Part shown: piece by piece, positions 6,990-15,081 of the stretch
Numbering within the stretch: the stretch's first letter is position 1
How the letters are laid out: every line of letters begins with the position of its first letter
The notes under the pieces: model-generated
Told to the model about the DNA's origin: nothing
Database searches by the model: none
The model's input: only the letters and a program-made list of their open reading frames with translations
Translations under genes and position numbers: made by a program
Assembly (NCBI GenBank): GCA_944389215.1
Contig: CALXLN010000002.1
Coordinates: forward strand, 1 to 35,868
Length of the DNA: 35,868 bases
From: an uncultured Opitutales bacterium
GTDB lineage: Bacteria > Verrucomicrobiota > Verrucomicrobiia > Opitutales > Intestinicryptomonadaceae
Direction of reading: 5' to 3'

Positions 6990-8342
6990 ATGATTTCTCG
7001 CAGACAATTTTTAAAGGGTGCAGGAGCGGCAGGCTCTCTAATGGTTCTGCCGACATGGGTAATAGGCAAACAGGCATCCCCCAACTCAAAACTCAACGTC
7101 GCGCTTATAGGTGTCGGCGGTATTGGCGGCCAAGCTATGGACAACATAGGGAAAGCCCCCGAAGTAAATATAGTCGCCTTTTGCGATGTCGACGACAACC
7201 GGGCATCTGTCCACTATAAAAAAATGCCTTCCGTGCCGCGTTTCCGCGACTTCCGCGTACTGCTGGACAAAATGGACAAGCAAATAGACGGCGTAATAAT
7301 TTCAACTCCCGACCACATGCACTATCCCATAGCAACATGGGCGTTTGCAAAAGGCAAGCACGTATTCTGCCAAAAGCCGCTCGCCCGTACAATATGGGAG
7401 TGCCGCCAAATGCAGAAGCTAGCCAATAAAGCCGGCGTAATAACGCAGATGGGCAACCAAGGGCACACAATGGAAGGGTGGAGGCAAATCCGCGAATGGT
7501 ACGACGCCGGAATACTCGGACAAATAGAAGATATATATAGTTGGACCGACAGGCCGCTGTGGCCGCAAGGAGACCTTCCGGTTCCTCCGGCGGAACCGGT
7601 GCCTTCATACTACGACCATAACCTATGGCTTGGAGTCGCCCCATTCCAAGAATACAATAAAGTTTACACTCCATGGAACTGGAGAGGCTTGCGCAATTAC
7701 GGAACCGGAGCTGAAGGCGACATGGCTTGCCACCTTCTGGATCCGTCAAACGCCGCTTTTGACCTTGGCTATCCCGTAAAAATTGTCGGCAATTCGTCCA
7801 AATTCAACGATTATAGCTGGCCGAAGGAAGCATCCACTACCATGACTTTTGAAAATCGCCGCGGAGTCGGCGGAAAAATACGCTTGCACTGGTTTGACGG
7901 AGGCAGACGACCAAAAAATATAAAGAGAGTGGATGAAGCCTTTTTAAAAGATCCGCGCAATTCAAACGGCACGTTTATCGTAGGCACAAAAGAAACTCTT
8001 TATACCGATTGCTATGGAATGAATTCTATCATATATCCCCGTAAAAGGATGGTAGAACTCAAAAAAGCCGGAGTCTTCCCCCAACCCACTCTTGAGCGTT
8101 CATGCGCTCCCGGCAATGCGCATTTGGAATGGGCGCGCTGTTGTCTTGCGGGGAAACAAGCAGGATCAAACTTCAATTATTCCGCTCCGTTTACCGAAAT
8201 GGCTTTGCTTGGAATGGTGGCGTTAACGCAACCAGACAGAGAAATTACTTATCTGCCCGCCGAAATGAGGTTCGCAGACTGTCCAGAAGCCGACAAATAC
8301 CTATGTTCGTTGTACGATTACAAGAAGGAATTTATCGCCTAA
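6990..8342 (+). CDS. Tat-exported Gfo/Idh/MocA family oxidoreductase
   Basis: This is a predicted NAD(P)-dependent oxidoreductase, probably acting on a sugar or sugar derivative outside the cytoplasm. A perfect twin-arginine motif SRRQFLKG (residues 3-10) is followed by a short hydrophobic stretch, so it is exported folded with its cofactor. The Rossmann loop LIGVGGIGG lies at residues 39-47, CDVDDNRA follows the second strand, and CQKPLA near residue 128 is the family's EKP-type motif with Q in place of E. The 450-residue length fits the exported Gfo/Idh group abundant in Planctomycetes and Verrucomicrobia. The C-terminal half carries the substrate domain. It is flanked by terminators, so it is monocistronic. 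The substrate cannot be told from sequence. Confidence 0.92.
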   Translation: MISRRQFLKGAGAAGSLMVLPTWVIGKQASPNSKLNVALIGVGGIGGQAMDNIGKAPEVNIVAFCDVDDNRASVHYKKMPSVPRFRDFRVLLDKMDKQIDGVIISTPDHMHYPIATWAFAKGKHVFCQKPLARTIWECRQMQKLANKAGVITQMGNQGHTMEGWRQIREWYDAGILGQIEDIYSWTDRPLWPQGDLPVPPAEPVPSYYDHNLWLGVAPFQEYNKVYTPWNWRGLRNYGTGAEGDMACHLLDPSNAAFDLGYPVKIVGNSSKFNDYSWPKEASTTMTFENRRGVGGKIRLHWFDGGRRPKNIKRVDEAFLKDPRNSNGTFIVGTKETLYTDCYGMNSIIYPRKRMVELKKAGVFPQPTLERSCAPGNAHLEWARCCLAGKQAGSNFNYSAPFTEMALLGMVALTQPDREITYLPAEMRFADCPEADKYLCSLYDYKKEFIA

Positions 8343-8352
8343 TGCAATCTAG

Positions 8353-8389
8353 AAAAAGCGGCGGAAGTATTTTACCGCCGCTTTTTTTT
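8353..8389 (+). terminator. intrinsic terminator of the Gfo/Idh/MocA gene
   Basis: AAAAAGCGGCGG pairs with CCGCCGCTTTT across a 10-base loop and is followed by a run of eight T. It begins 11 bases after the stop codon. Confidence 0.92.
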
Positions 8390-8893
8390 GTAAGGTTTTA
8401 AATAGCTTATATATGTTTGCGCACATACTCACCACTCTCTAGAGACATGTAGTTTTGCACCAAATAGGCTTGCGTTCATTTGCGCATGCGCCCCGAATAA
8501 TTGAGTACACAAAAGTAAATGTGTAAGCGTGTTAATTATGCTTAAATCATGTACCGTAAAACGACGATAAATAAAATGTCATATTGCAGATATTATATTT
8601 TAATTACACAAATTTTGGGAGCCACTGCCAATAGAATCCGAATATTCGCCACACCTCCGATATCCGATAGAAATTTTTCCTAAATATCCCCTCTTTTTTA
8701 TACGGAAGGATATCCGTCCCAATTATTCCTCTCCAAAGTTTAAATACCATAGTTTCCCCAAAGTACGACAAAATATAATTCTAAATTCCCGGCGGCGCCA
8801 TTTTCCGTACCAACATTATTTCGGACGTCAACCCTAAGCAAATTTTTACAATTAACCAAAATTATCAAACCAACCCGTTTTAATAAATAAACC
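8390..8893. other. 504-bp AT-rich region without a gene
   Basis: No open frame with family resemblance, tRNA or terminator was seen. ACGGA and TCCGT form a small palindrome near 8703-8718. The octamer AACCCGTT occurs at 8873 and 8890, the second at the left edge of the insertion sequence. The region could hold a decayed remnant brought in with or before the IS, but nothing in it is recognisable. Confidence 0.4.
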
Positions 8894-8922
8894 CGTTCTA
8901 CGTCAAAGATGGTGGAATGGAT
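8894..8922 (+). repeat. left terminal inverted repeat of IS copy B
   Basis: The strand reads CGTTCTACGTCAAAG and then GTGGAAT, matching the reverse complement of the right end with eight mismatches over 29. The transposase ATG at 8917 lies inside it. Confidence 0.7.
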
Positions 8923-10132
8923 AAAGAGAAGGAGGGCAAAGAGAACAAAAAATGTTCTACAATACCCCATGTGTTAATCAAGGGTTATAAGATACTCAGG
9001 ACGGTAAGAGTTGGTCAAGACTTTTCGCTTGCGGAAGTTGAGCATAAGCAGTCGGGTATACCCGACTGCTTATGCGGCTCGCATCGTTTGATTCATTACG
9101 ATTCCTACTGGCGTTATATTAAGCACATCTCTGAAAACGAAGCTATTTACCATCTCAAGGTAAAATGCAAGCGTTACAAGTGTCTCGATTGCGGCAGGAT
9201 CTTTCGCGAAAGGCTTGAGTACGCTCATCACTCGGCGAGGTTCAAAAACAGGCTCGTAAGTGAATACAATCACAATGTTTGCAATAAGGCTATTGCCCGG
9301 ATTTACCGCATATCTGCAAGCACGGTTGAGCGGGCAATCCACAGTAGGTACGAGCAAAAGCTCAAAGAGCAAATCAACTATCCTTGTCCTGAAATTATAG
9401 GCATAGACTAACACGCAATCCACAAGGGATACAAGTTTGCGACGACCATTGCCGACTTAACGCATCACAAGGTATACGATGTTATTAAAGGGAAGAGACA
9501 TAGCGATATAGAAAGCACGCTAATGTCGTACAAAGGCAGGGATAATGTGAAGGTCGTCTGCATGGACTTATCAAGCGGGTATCGAAGCATTGCAAGAAGA
9601 TGCTTCCCAAATGCGAAGATTGTAGCCGACAGGTTCCATGTGATACGGCTAGTGCTTTATCGTTTTATGGAATTTTGCAAGGGGGATGCAGGAAGAAGTG
9701 AAGTGGAATAGAAAGATTACTTATCCTTTGCGGAAAAGAAAAGACAGGTTAAAGCCGCAAGATAAAGAGCGGCTTAAAAGTTTTTTCAAGGAAAATCCGG
9801 CAATGAAGCTAGCGTACGAATTTAAGGAGAGATTATGCGAGCTGCTAAACAAAAAGAGCCAGACGGCAAAGCAATGCAGGGATAACATAAAGAAGTTAAA
9901 GGAAATGATGAAAGTGGTGGGATACGAGGCGTCAACAGAGTTTGGGAAATTGGCGGAAACGATAAGCGAATGGTTTGCGCCAATAATCAGAATGTGGAGG
10001 TTTACGAAAAACAACGGAATTACGGAAGGCTTCCACCGCAAGATGAAGCTAATGCAAAGACGAGCTTACAGCTATCGAAACTTTAAAAATTACCGCTTGA
10101 GAGTCCTCCTAGAATGTGGAGTGAAACTATGA
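8917..10132 (+). pseudogene. ISL3-family transposase, broken by a stop codon and a frameshift
   Basis: The gene would encode a protein of about 404 residues, normal for ISL3. Features in order are a zinc ribbon (C-x-C ... CKRYKCLDCG), a helix-turn-helix (KAIARIYRISASTVERAI), and a DDE catalytic domain with Asp in IIGID, Asp in VCMDLSSGYR and Glu in NGITEGFHRKMK. Two lesions are seen. A TAA at 9409-9411 stands where the family has glutamate right after the first catalytic Asp. One extra base in the G-run at about 9680-9685 moves the last 148 codons into another frame. Removing one base restores a length divisible by three. The element cannot make its own full transposase but might be moved by an intact copy. 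Confidence 0.88.
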
Positions 10133-10152
10133 AAAACAAATCTAAAAAATCA

Positions 10153-10181
10153 ACCTATTCCACAACCTTTGATGTTGACCC
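10153..10181 (-). repeat. right terminal inverted repeat of IS copy B
   Basis: Read on the minus strand it starts GGGTCAACATCAAAGG. The same segment, with small changes, ends IS copy A at 95-132 and again at 133-170, which fixes the position of the element's right boundary. Confidence 0.75.
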
Positions 10182-10182
10182 C

Positions 10183-10214
10183 AAAAAAAAGGCACCTGAA
10201 AACAGGTGCCTTTT
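10183..10214 (-). terminator. intrinsic terminator of the secretin operon
   Basis: A perfect 8-bp stem (GGCACCTG 10191-10198, CAGGTGCC 10203-10210) with an AAAA loop. On the minus strand it is followed by eight T, then directly by the IS end GGGGTCAA. It lies 18 bases beyond the secretin stop. A TTTT on the other side could make it work on the plus strand as well. Confidence 0.92.
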
Positions 10215-10231
10215 GTAAATTTTGCGTATTG

Positions 10232-12973
10232 CTACTTTGTGGATGGCGCAGCTTCGTCTTCGAGAACACGCTGTACTGCTCCACCGGGAGATACAATAAT
10301 CGGGTTCTGGAATACGCTGCCGGGACGCATTTCTTGGAATTGTTCGCGGCCAACGCTGCCTCCGGGGGAGATTCTGTTTGCAGTAACAAATATCAACAGA
10401 TTCCTCTTTTGGCGCGATTCACCCTTAGATTTGAAAAGGCGTCCGATAAGCGGTATATCGCCGAGAATCGGGACTTGGTCGTTTACGCTGCGAACTTCTT
10501 CGCGGACCAAACCGCCCATAACAACCGTTGCTCCGTCGAATACGGTAACCGTAGTATTAACTTCGCGGACTGAGAATACCGGTTGAATAAAGCCGGACGG
10601 AACTGTAACGATTGTCCCCGCCGAAAGAGCGACAGCAACACCGCCGTATTCCATGAATCCTTCAAATTCCGTAACCTTCGGATTGAGGACAAGGTTGATG
10701 GAACCGTCTTCTTCAACATTCGGGGTAACAGTCATTACGACACCGACGTCGGTTGTCGTGAAGTCTTGCGGAGTACCGGGAGTAATAGTAACACCAGCCG
10801 AGCTGCCTCCTTGGCTAGACGAAGAAGTACCAACGTTAGATTGAACGTCGCCCCAGGTTTCAGGATAGCGCATCTGTTGCGATACTGTGATTGTTGCGGT
10901 AACGCCGGAGATAACAGTTACCTTCGGGGCGCAGAGCATGTCGGAACCCGTTTTCTGTTCGAGAGCCGAAACCACGAGATCTACATTGTAACCGTTAATG
11001 ACACCCAACAGAGTATCTGTGGCACTTGTAGCTCCCGTGCCCAAATTGATAGTAGAAGGCAATGACGGAATTACCTGGCTGACTGTGTACGGATTATCCG
11101 CACCAGGCTGAACTTCAGAAGCCGGCTGCATAATTGTGATAGGCAGCGATCCAGCTTGAACATCAGATGTAGTTTGGCTGAGTGTGCGGTTGTTTGTCGC
11201 GAACAAAACATTCTTTGTTTTGCCGTCAGCACCCATATTGTAGATATTCCAGTTAAAGCCAAGTTCCTTGAGAGCGCCTTGGTTGACTTCCATAAACTTC
11301 GCTTCAATTTCAACCTGTTTGATTTCATTGTAGCGCAAGAGAATATTGCGAACCTTGTCAAGGTTGCGGCGAGAGTTTGTTACCCAAAGTTTTGTACCGT
11401 CGAATGCCAGACTTGCACCGGGACCAAATTCAACGCCCGCTTTGATGAGGAACTGCTTGATGGGTTCTTCTTTGTTTTCGCCGCCGCCGCCGCCGCCGCC
11501 GCCGCCGAACGGGTCGCTGCTATCAGCGCCGCCGCCTGCAGCTTTAAAACCAATCATGCGGGTAACAGTGGCACCCGTGATCGGGAAGTCCATTGTATCC
11601 ATGGAAGCATTTGCGGCTTCGTTTGCCTTGCGGACTACGATTGTGTCTTTCTCTATATCATACTGGTATCCAGCCTGCTGGGTTACCCAGTCGAGGATTT
11701 GTCCAAGAGAAAGGTCGCGCAAAGACAAAACTACATTCTTTGTTTCTCCGGCGTCAAACAAAACGATATTTACACCCTTCTTTCCGTCGGTAGATTTGTC
11801 GTAATCGACAGACAGAGCCGACAAAGTGTTTATCGCATGTGCAAGCGGAACTCCGGGATCCGGGAAGTTTACATTGGGAATTATAATATCGCGCAATTTT
11901 ACTTCTACGACAGAATCCGTTTTCTGTCCGATTGTGCCGACATTGTTGCCGGTGTAAACCTGGGGACGCTGCCACATTTTATTGACCTCGTCCATCATGG
12001 CTTCGCGAGTTGCCAGATAAGTCAGGCGGCCGCTATCTTCAAGCTTTTCGGAAATCAAGCGCTGGTACGCCTTTGCCTGAATATTATCGGCATCCAATGT
12101 TTCAATCTGGCGGAATGTGGAACGCGCGCCCTGATAATCGCCGTACAAATACTGCCTGCGGCCTTTCTCCAACAACACGGACACCTTTTCCTGGCGCAAA
12201 GCGTAATCGGGATTCGCATCCGCTATAGTATGATTATAAGGATTGTCTTCAAACTTTTCTACAACTTCTACAAAGCTTTTACCTTTATTGACATCCTCTT
12301 CAGCCGCCGCATATTCATTGGCAAACGCGACCGCGTCTGCGACGTTGTCTTCAGACATCGCAATCTTAGCGCGTTCTTTTGCCATAACCGCTTTCGCGCG
12401 CTTTATTTCGCCGCGGACTTCATCGGACATCGGAGAATATTCTTCGGATACTATCTTCTCGCTGGCGAAATTAAGTTTCTTTGTAGCGTCGTCCCATTTG
12501 CCTTCGTCCATCAAACTATATGCTTCGTCAATGAGATCGTAGGCGGCGATAATTGAAAGCTGCTGTTTGCGCACACTCTCTGATACGGCTGCGTCAACAG
12601 GCGTAACGACAACAGTTTCCTCGGCGACAACAACCTCTTCGCTAGCTGCCCCGTCGGCCTTGGTTGCGGATTTAACTTCCGCCTTGTTCGTCAAAACCGG
12701 TGCTTCGCCCTTTTGCTGACGCTCAATATCCTTATTGACGTCGGATAACAAGCGCTGAACGCCCTCGTCATTTGGGGCAATCTTCAATAGCTCTTCAAGA
12801 GCCTGTTTTGAAGCATTCAAATCGCCAGCATCACGAGCTTGTACGGCCGTAACCATCAAGCGGATTTTTTCTTGCGTCTTGTCTTGCTGCGCGTACGCAA
12901 GGCCTGCGAATGAAACGCATGCCAAGAGTGCCGCGGCAGTAGCGGCCCGTTTCTGGATTCTGTATCTTTTCAT
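10232..12973 (-). CDS. secretin of an Amuc_1098-type pilus-like locus
   Basis: This is an outer-membrane secretin (type II/III secretion and PilQ superfamily) of 913 residues. A signal peptide ends near AYAQQ (about residue 29). Residues 30-320 form an extended periplasmic region of helical, TPR-like repeats. About 370-460 resembles the N0/STN domain. A linker with nine consecutive glycines follows near 500, and an N1-like domain spans about 510-560. The pore domain lies at about 670-870, with GVVMTVTPNVEEDGSINL and the closing VPILGDIPLIGRLFKSK. Four genes upstream on the same strand match the order Amuc_1102-1099 of Akkermansia, where the secretin is Amuc_1098. It is the last gene of its transcript and is followed by a strong terminator. 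Homology is judged from order and architecture, not from an alignment. Confidence 0.9.
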   Translation of the reverse strand: MKRYRIQKRAATAAALLACVSFAGLAYAQQDKTQEKIRLMVTAVQARDAGDLNASKQALEELLKIAPNDEGVQRLLSDVNKDIERQQKGEAPVLTNKAEVKSATKADGAASEEVVVAEETVVVTPVDAAVSESVRKQQLSIIAAYDLIDEAYSLMDEGKWDDATKKLNFASEKIVSEEYSPMSDEVRGEIKRAKAVMAKERAKIAMSEDNVADAVAFANEYAAAEEDVNKGKSFVEVVEKFEDNPYNHTIADANPDYALRQEKVSVLLEKGRRQYLYGDYQGARSTFRQIETLDADNIQAKAYQRLISEKLEDSGRLTYLATREAMMDEVNKMWQRPQVYTGNNVGTIGQKTDSVVEVKLRDIIIPNVNFPDPGVPLAHAINTLSALSVDYDKSTDGKKGVNIVLFDAGETKNVVLSLRDLSLGQILDWVTQQAGYQYDIEKDTIVVRKANEAANASMDTMDFPITGATVTRMIGFKAAGGGADSSDPFGGGGGGGGGENKEEPIKQFLIKAGVEFGPGASLAFDGTKLWVTNSRRNLDKVRNILLRYNEIKQVEIEAKFMEVNQGALKELGFNWNIYNMGADGKTKNVLFATNNRTLSQTTSDVQAGSLPITIMQPASEVQPGADNPYTVSQVIPSLPSTINLGTGATSATDTLLGVINGYNVDLVVSALEQKTGSDMLCAPKVTVISGVTATITVSQQMRYPETWGDVQSNVGTSSSSQGGSSAGVTITPGTPQDFTTTDVGVVMTVTPNVEEDGSINLVLNPKVTEFEGFMEYGGVAVALSAGTIVTVPSGFIQPVFSVREVNTTVTVFDGATVVMGGLVREEVRSVNDQVPILGDIPLIGRLFKSKGESRQKRNLLIFVTANRISPGGSVGREQFQEMRPGSVFQNPIIVSPGGAVQRVLEDEAAPSTK
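11480..11506 (-). repeat. (GCC)9 microsatellite encoding nine glycines in the secretin
   Basis: Nine perfect GCC triplets on the plus strand read as nine GGC glycine codons between DPF and ENK in the secretin linker. Length changes here would keep frame. Confidence 0.95.
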
Positions 12974-13056
12974 AATTGAATTATCGCTGTATTTGTAATT
13001 TGTTGGAGAATATATGTAACTGTTTTTTTGAAAATTAAAGCTTTATTTTCATTTTT

Positions 13057-13923
13057 TTACTTGTCAGCAGGAACGATGCCTTCGGGAGACAATTTCATCT
13101 TCTGAGGTTCAACGTCCTTGTTGGAGGGTATCATTTCAACGACTGCGAAATTCTTGTCGAAATCAATCGACTTAACCTCGTAGCGCGCGCCGCCGATCTC
13201 CTTTGACTCGCCAGCTTTTTTGACATGCCATTGGGTCCCGTCGGGCAAGACAAAAGATACCCTGCGTTGATCTTCCAATACAGTCGGCTTATCGGATTCT
13301 ATTTTAATCGTCTTGCCGAGCTTCTTGTCGAACAACAACAACGTAACTATGTCTGAAATTGTATTGTCCGGATTTTTTATCTGTTTTTTGTCAAACGACT
13401 TCAACGTCAATCCGGTGTTTATTGGCTTTCCTGTGCTTGGTTCGGGAACTATAATTTCCTCGTTCAGTTTTCCTATAAAACCCATCTTATTTGTGGTATT
13501 GACAAACTGGACAATAGGCTCTTCTTTAGTCCCAAAAAAACCGGCATACTTTATCGGATACGGCTCGTTTGAAACGCCGCCGTACTTAAGCGCGAACGAC
13601 TGGCGCGCAACCTCTTTTATATACGGAGACTCCGTTATAAATTTACCGTCGTTATCCACCCAAATTTGGGGCGGAGTAAACACTTGGAAAAACCATCTGC
13701 CTTCCTCGTCCTGCGCGACAATTTCAGGCCATTCAATGGATTCGGCTTTAAATTGGGGTACCACTATTTCCTTCCATTGCACGCCTTCAGCTTTCTGCTG
13801 AAGCAAATCGTCCACGCGTTCCTGCGTGCGCAACAATTCGGGCTTCATCGTAAAAAAGTACGCCCAAGACGCTCCAAATGCCAAAATAGAAACAGCAAAA
13901 AATACTTTATCGTAATGTTTCAT
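13057..13923 (-). CDS. single-pass membrane protein of the secretin locus (Amuc_1099-like position)
   Basis: A 288-residue protein with one N-terminal membrane helix (about residues 8-26, VFFAVSILAFGASWAYFF) and a periplasmic part. The rest is rich in beta-type segments with repeated short domains (for example KAGESKEIGGARYEVKSIDF). No enzyme motif was seen. It lies between the secretin and the PilO-like gene, 11 bases after the latter, in the place occupied by Amuc_1099 in Akkermansia. The last domain, which pairs a tunable loop (WHVKKAGESKEIGG) with a statement about its context (FAVVEMIPSNKD), resembles PilP-like or GspC-like linkers that join the inner membrane to the secretin. That role is inference. 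Confidence 0.8.
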   Translation of the reverse strand: MKHYDKVFFAVSILAFGASWAYFFTMKPELLRTQERVDDLLQQKAEGVQWKEIVVPQFKAESIEWPEIVAQDEEGRWFFQVFTPPQIWVDNDGKFITESPYIKEVARQSFALKYGGVSNEPYPIKYAGFFGTKEEPIVQFVNTTNKMGFIGKLNEEIIVPEPSTGKPINTGLTLKSFDKKQIKNPDNTISDIVTLLLFDKKLGKTIKIESDKPTVLEDQRRVSFVLPDGTQWHVKKAGESKEIGGARYEVKSIDFDKNFAVVEMIPSNKDVEPQKMKLSPEGIVPADK

Positions 13924-13934
13924 AATGCTTGAGG

Positions 13935-15059
13935 CTATTTCTTGTTAGTTGTTTTTTCTGCGTCTGCTTCGTCTTTTTTCTCCTGTTTGGGAGAATCCTT
14001 CACGACCTCGACATATTCAATTACCACCGTAAATTCGGATATGTTGTCCGTTACCACGGGAGTGCGGTTTTCGGCGGTTACCGTCGCGCCGTTCGCGGCG
14101 TTTTCACCGTTTGCGCCGTCCTGCGTCTGTTCTTGAGACTGCTGCCCTTCTGCGTTGGCCGCATTTGCATCTCCGCCGTCGCCAAAGAGAGCGCTGAACG
14201 CCCCTCCGTCTTGGCTGGCATTTGATATTGCCATTTCAGTCTCCAACGCAACTATATCGGCGGGCTTTACCCCTATGCTGCGAACAACCAGCATCGCGTC
14301 AAAGTTTTTGAGCTGATTCAAAAATCTGCGCAAAACATCCGTATGGCCCGTAAAAATGAACCTGTACGCCAATGTATCCAAACTTCCGGGTTTGCGCGCG
14401 GTAATCGAGTCCTCTATTTTGAAGTTGTCGCCTTTCGTGTCGTCCTTCTTTGCGCGGGCAAATCTGGATACGCGCTTTTTAACCTCTTTTACGGCCTCCT
14501 CAGGAAGAATTTCGCGCTGAACCGAGATAATCGCCATGGGAGACTTTTCGGATTTGCAGGCAAACAACTTTTTATTTATGTAGTCAAGCACGCACGCCTG
14601 CTTCCAAATCGCCTCGACAGCCTCTGCCTTGGGCGGCTCCGCATTTGGCGCTACATATTTCTTAAAACCGAAATCCATTTCGTCGCTTACGGAAATGCCG
14701 AGATTTTTAGCGTCCCTGCGCCAGGAATTTACCATGCCGCGCAATTGTTCGACCAATTGGTAGCCCTCTTTCCCTGATAAAGGCTTAAAGATGTCGGTAG
14801 CAGCAGTCGTCAAGCTCTTTTCTAGTGTGGAAAGATAGTCCTTCAGTTTCTGTATGTTCGCGCTAGACGCATCTATGGCAACCTGCGTCGGATCCTCGCT
14901 TAAAGCGGTACGATAATCAGACATCGCCTTGTTGAGCTTTTTCTCGGCGTCGTTTTTCTGCATGTTCAGATAAACATCGTAGGCTGTGCCGCCAACAAAA
15001 ACTGCGCAAAGCAATATTACCAGTATAAAGAAGATAGGATATTTTTTAAAGTATTTCAT
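13935..15059 (-). CDS. PilO-like inner-membrane protein (Amuc_1100-like)
   Basis: A 374-residue protein with one membrane helix at about residues 9-29 (FFILVILLCAVFVGGTAYDV), a coiled-coil of about 60 residues, and a periplasmic mixed alpha/beta part. The order of helix, coiled coil and ferredoxin-like domains is that of PilN/PilO proteins and of Amuc_1100. A low-complexity insert rich in G, A, N and Q (around 285-330) precedes the last strand segment, and the C-terminus is lysine- and acid-rich. A GGGAGAA sequence 7 bases before the ATG is a good ribosome binding site. It follows the PilM-like gene by 22 bases. Amuc_1100 is known as an outer-membrane-associated protein that acts on host cells; whether this relative does so is unknown. 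Confidence 0.82.
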   Translation of the reverse strand: MKYFKKYPIFFILVILLCAVFVGGTAYDVYLNMQKNDAEKKLNKAMSDYRTALSEDPTQVAIDASSANIQKLKDYLSTLEKSLTTAATDIFKPLSGKEGYQLVEQLRGMVNSWRRDAKNLGISVSDEMDFGFKKYVAPNAEPPKAEAVEAIWKQACVLDYINKKLFACKSEKSPMAIISVQREILPEEAVKEVKKRVSRFARAKKDDTKGDNFKIEDSITARKPGSLDTLAYRFIFTGHTDVLRRFLNQLKNFDAMLVVRSIGVKPADIVALETEMAISNASQDGGAFSALFGDGGDANAANAEGQQSQEQTQDGANGENAANGATVTAENRTPVVTDNISEFTVVIEYVEVVKDSPKQEKKDEADAEKTTNKK

Positions 15060-15081
15060 TAAGAGTTCTCCCGTTATAAAA

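Larger units (their letters stand above)
8894..10181 (+). mobile_element. ISL3-family insertion sequence (copy B, degenerate)
   Basis: About 1.29 kb bounded by imperfect terminal inverted repeats and carrying one broken transposase gene. The left end (8894-8922) and the reverse complement of the right end (10181-10153) match at 21 of 29 positions, best over TCAAAG and GTGGAAT. The right end joins an eight-A tract that is the T-tract of a minus-strand terminator. A clear 8-bp target duplication, usual for this family, is not visible, which agrees with age. A second copy starts the window, in the same orientation. Confidence 0.82.

Noticed and set aside
209..8893. Composite transposon between the two IS copies
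   Set aside because: The enclosed genes are ordinary housekeeping genes with normal terminators; two copies in one direction do not make a mobile unit by themselves.
11156..12556. 466-codon open frame on the plus strand opposite the secretin
   Set aside because: It is a shadow of the secretin frame: no family resemblance, no ribosome binding site, and cysteine/phenylalanine-rich composition.
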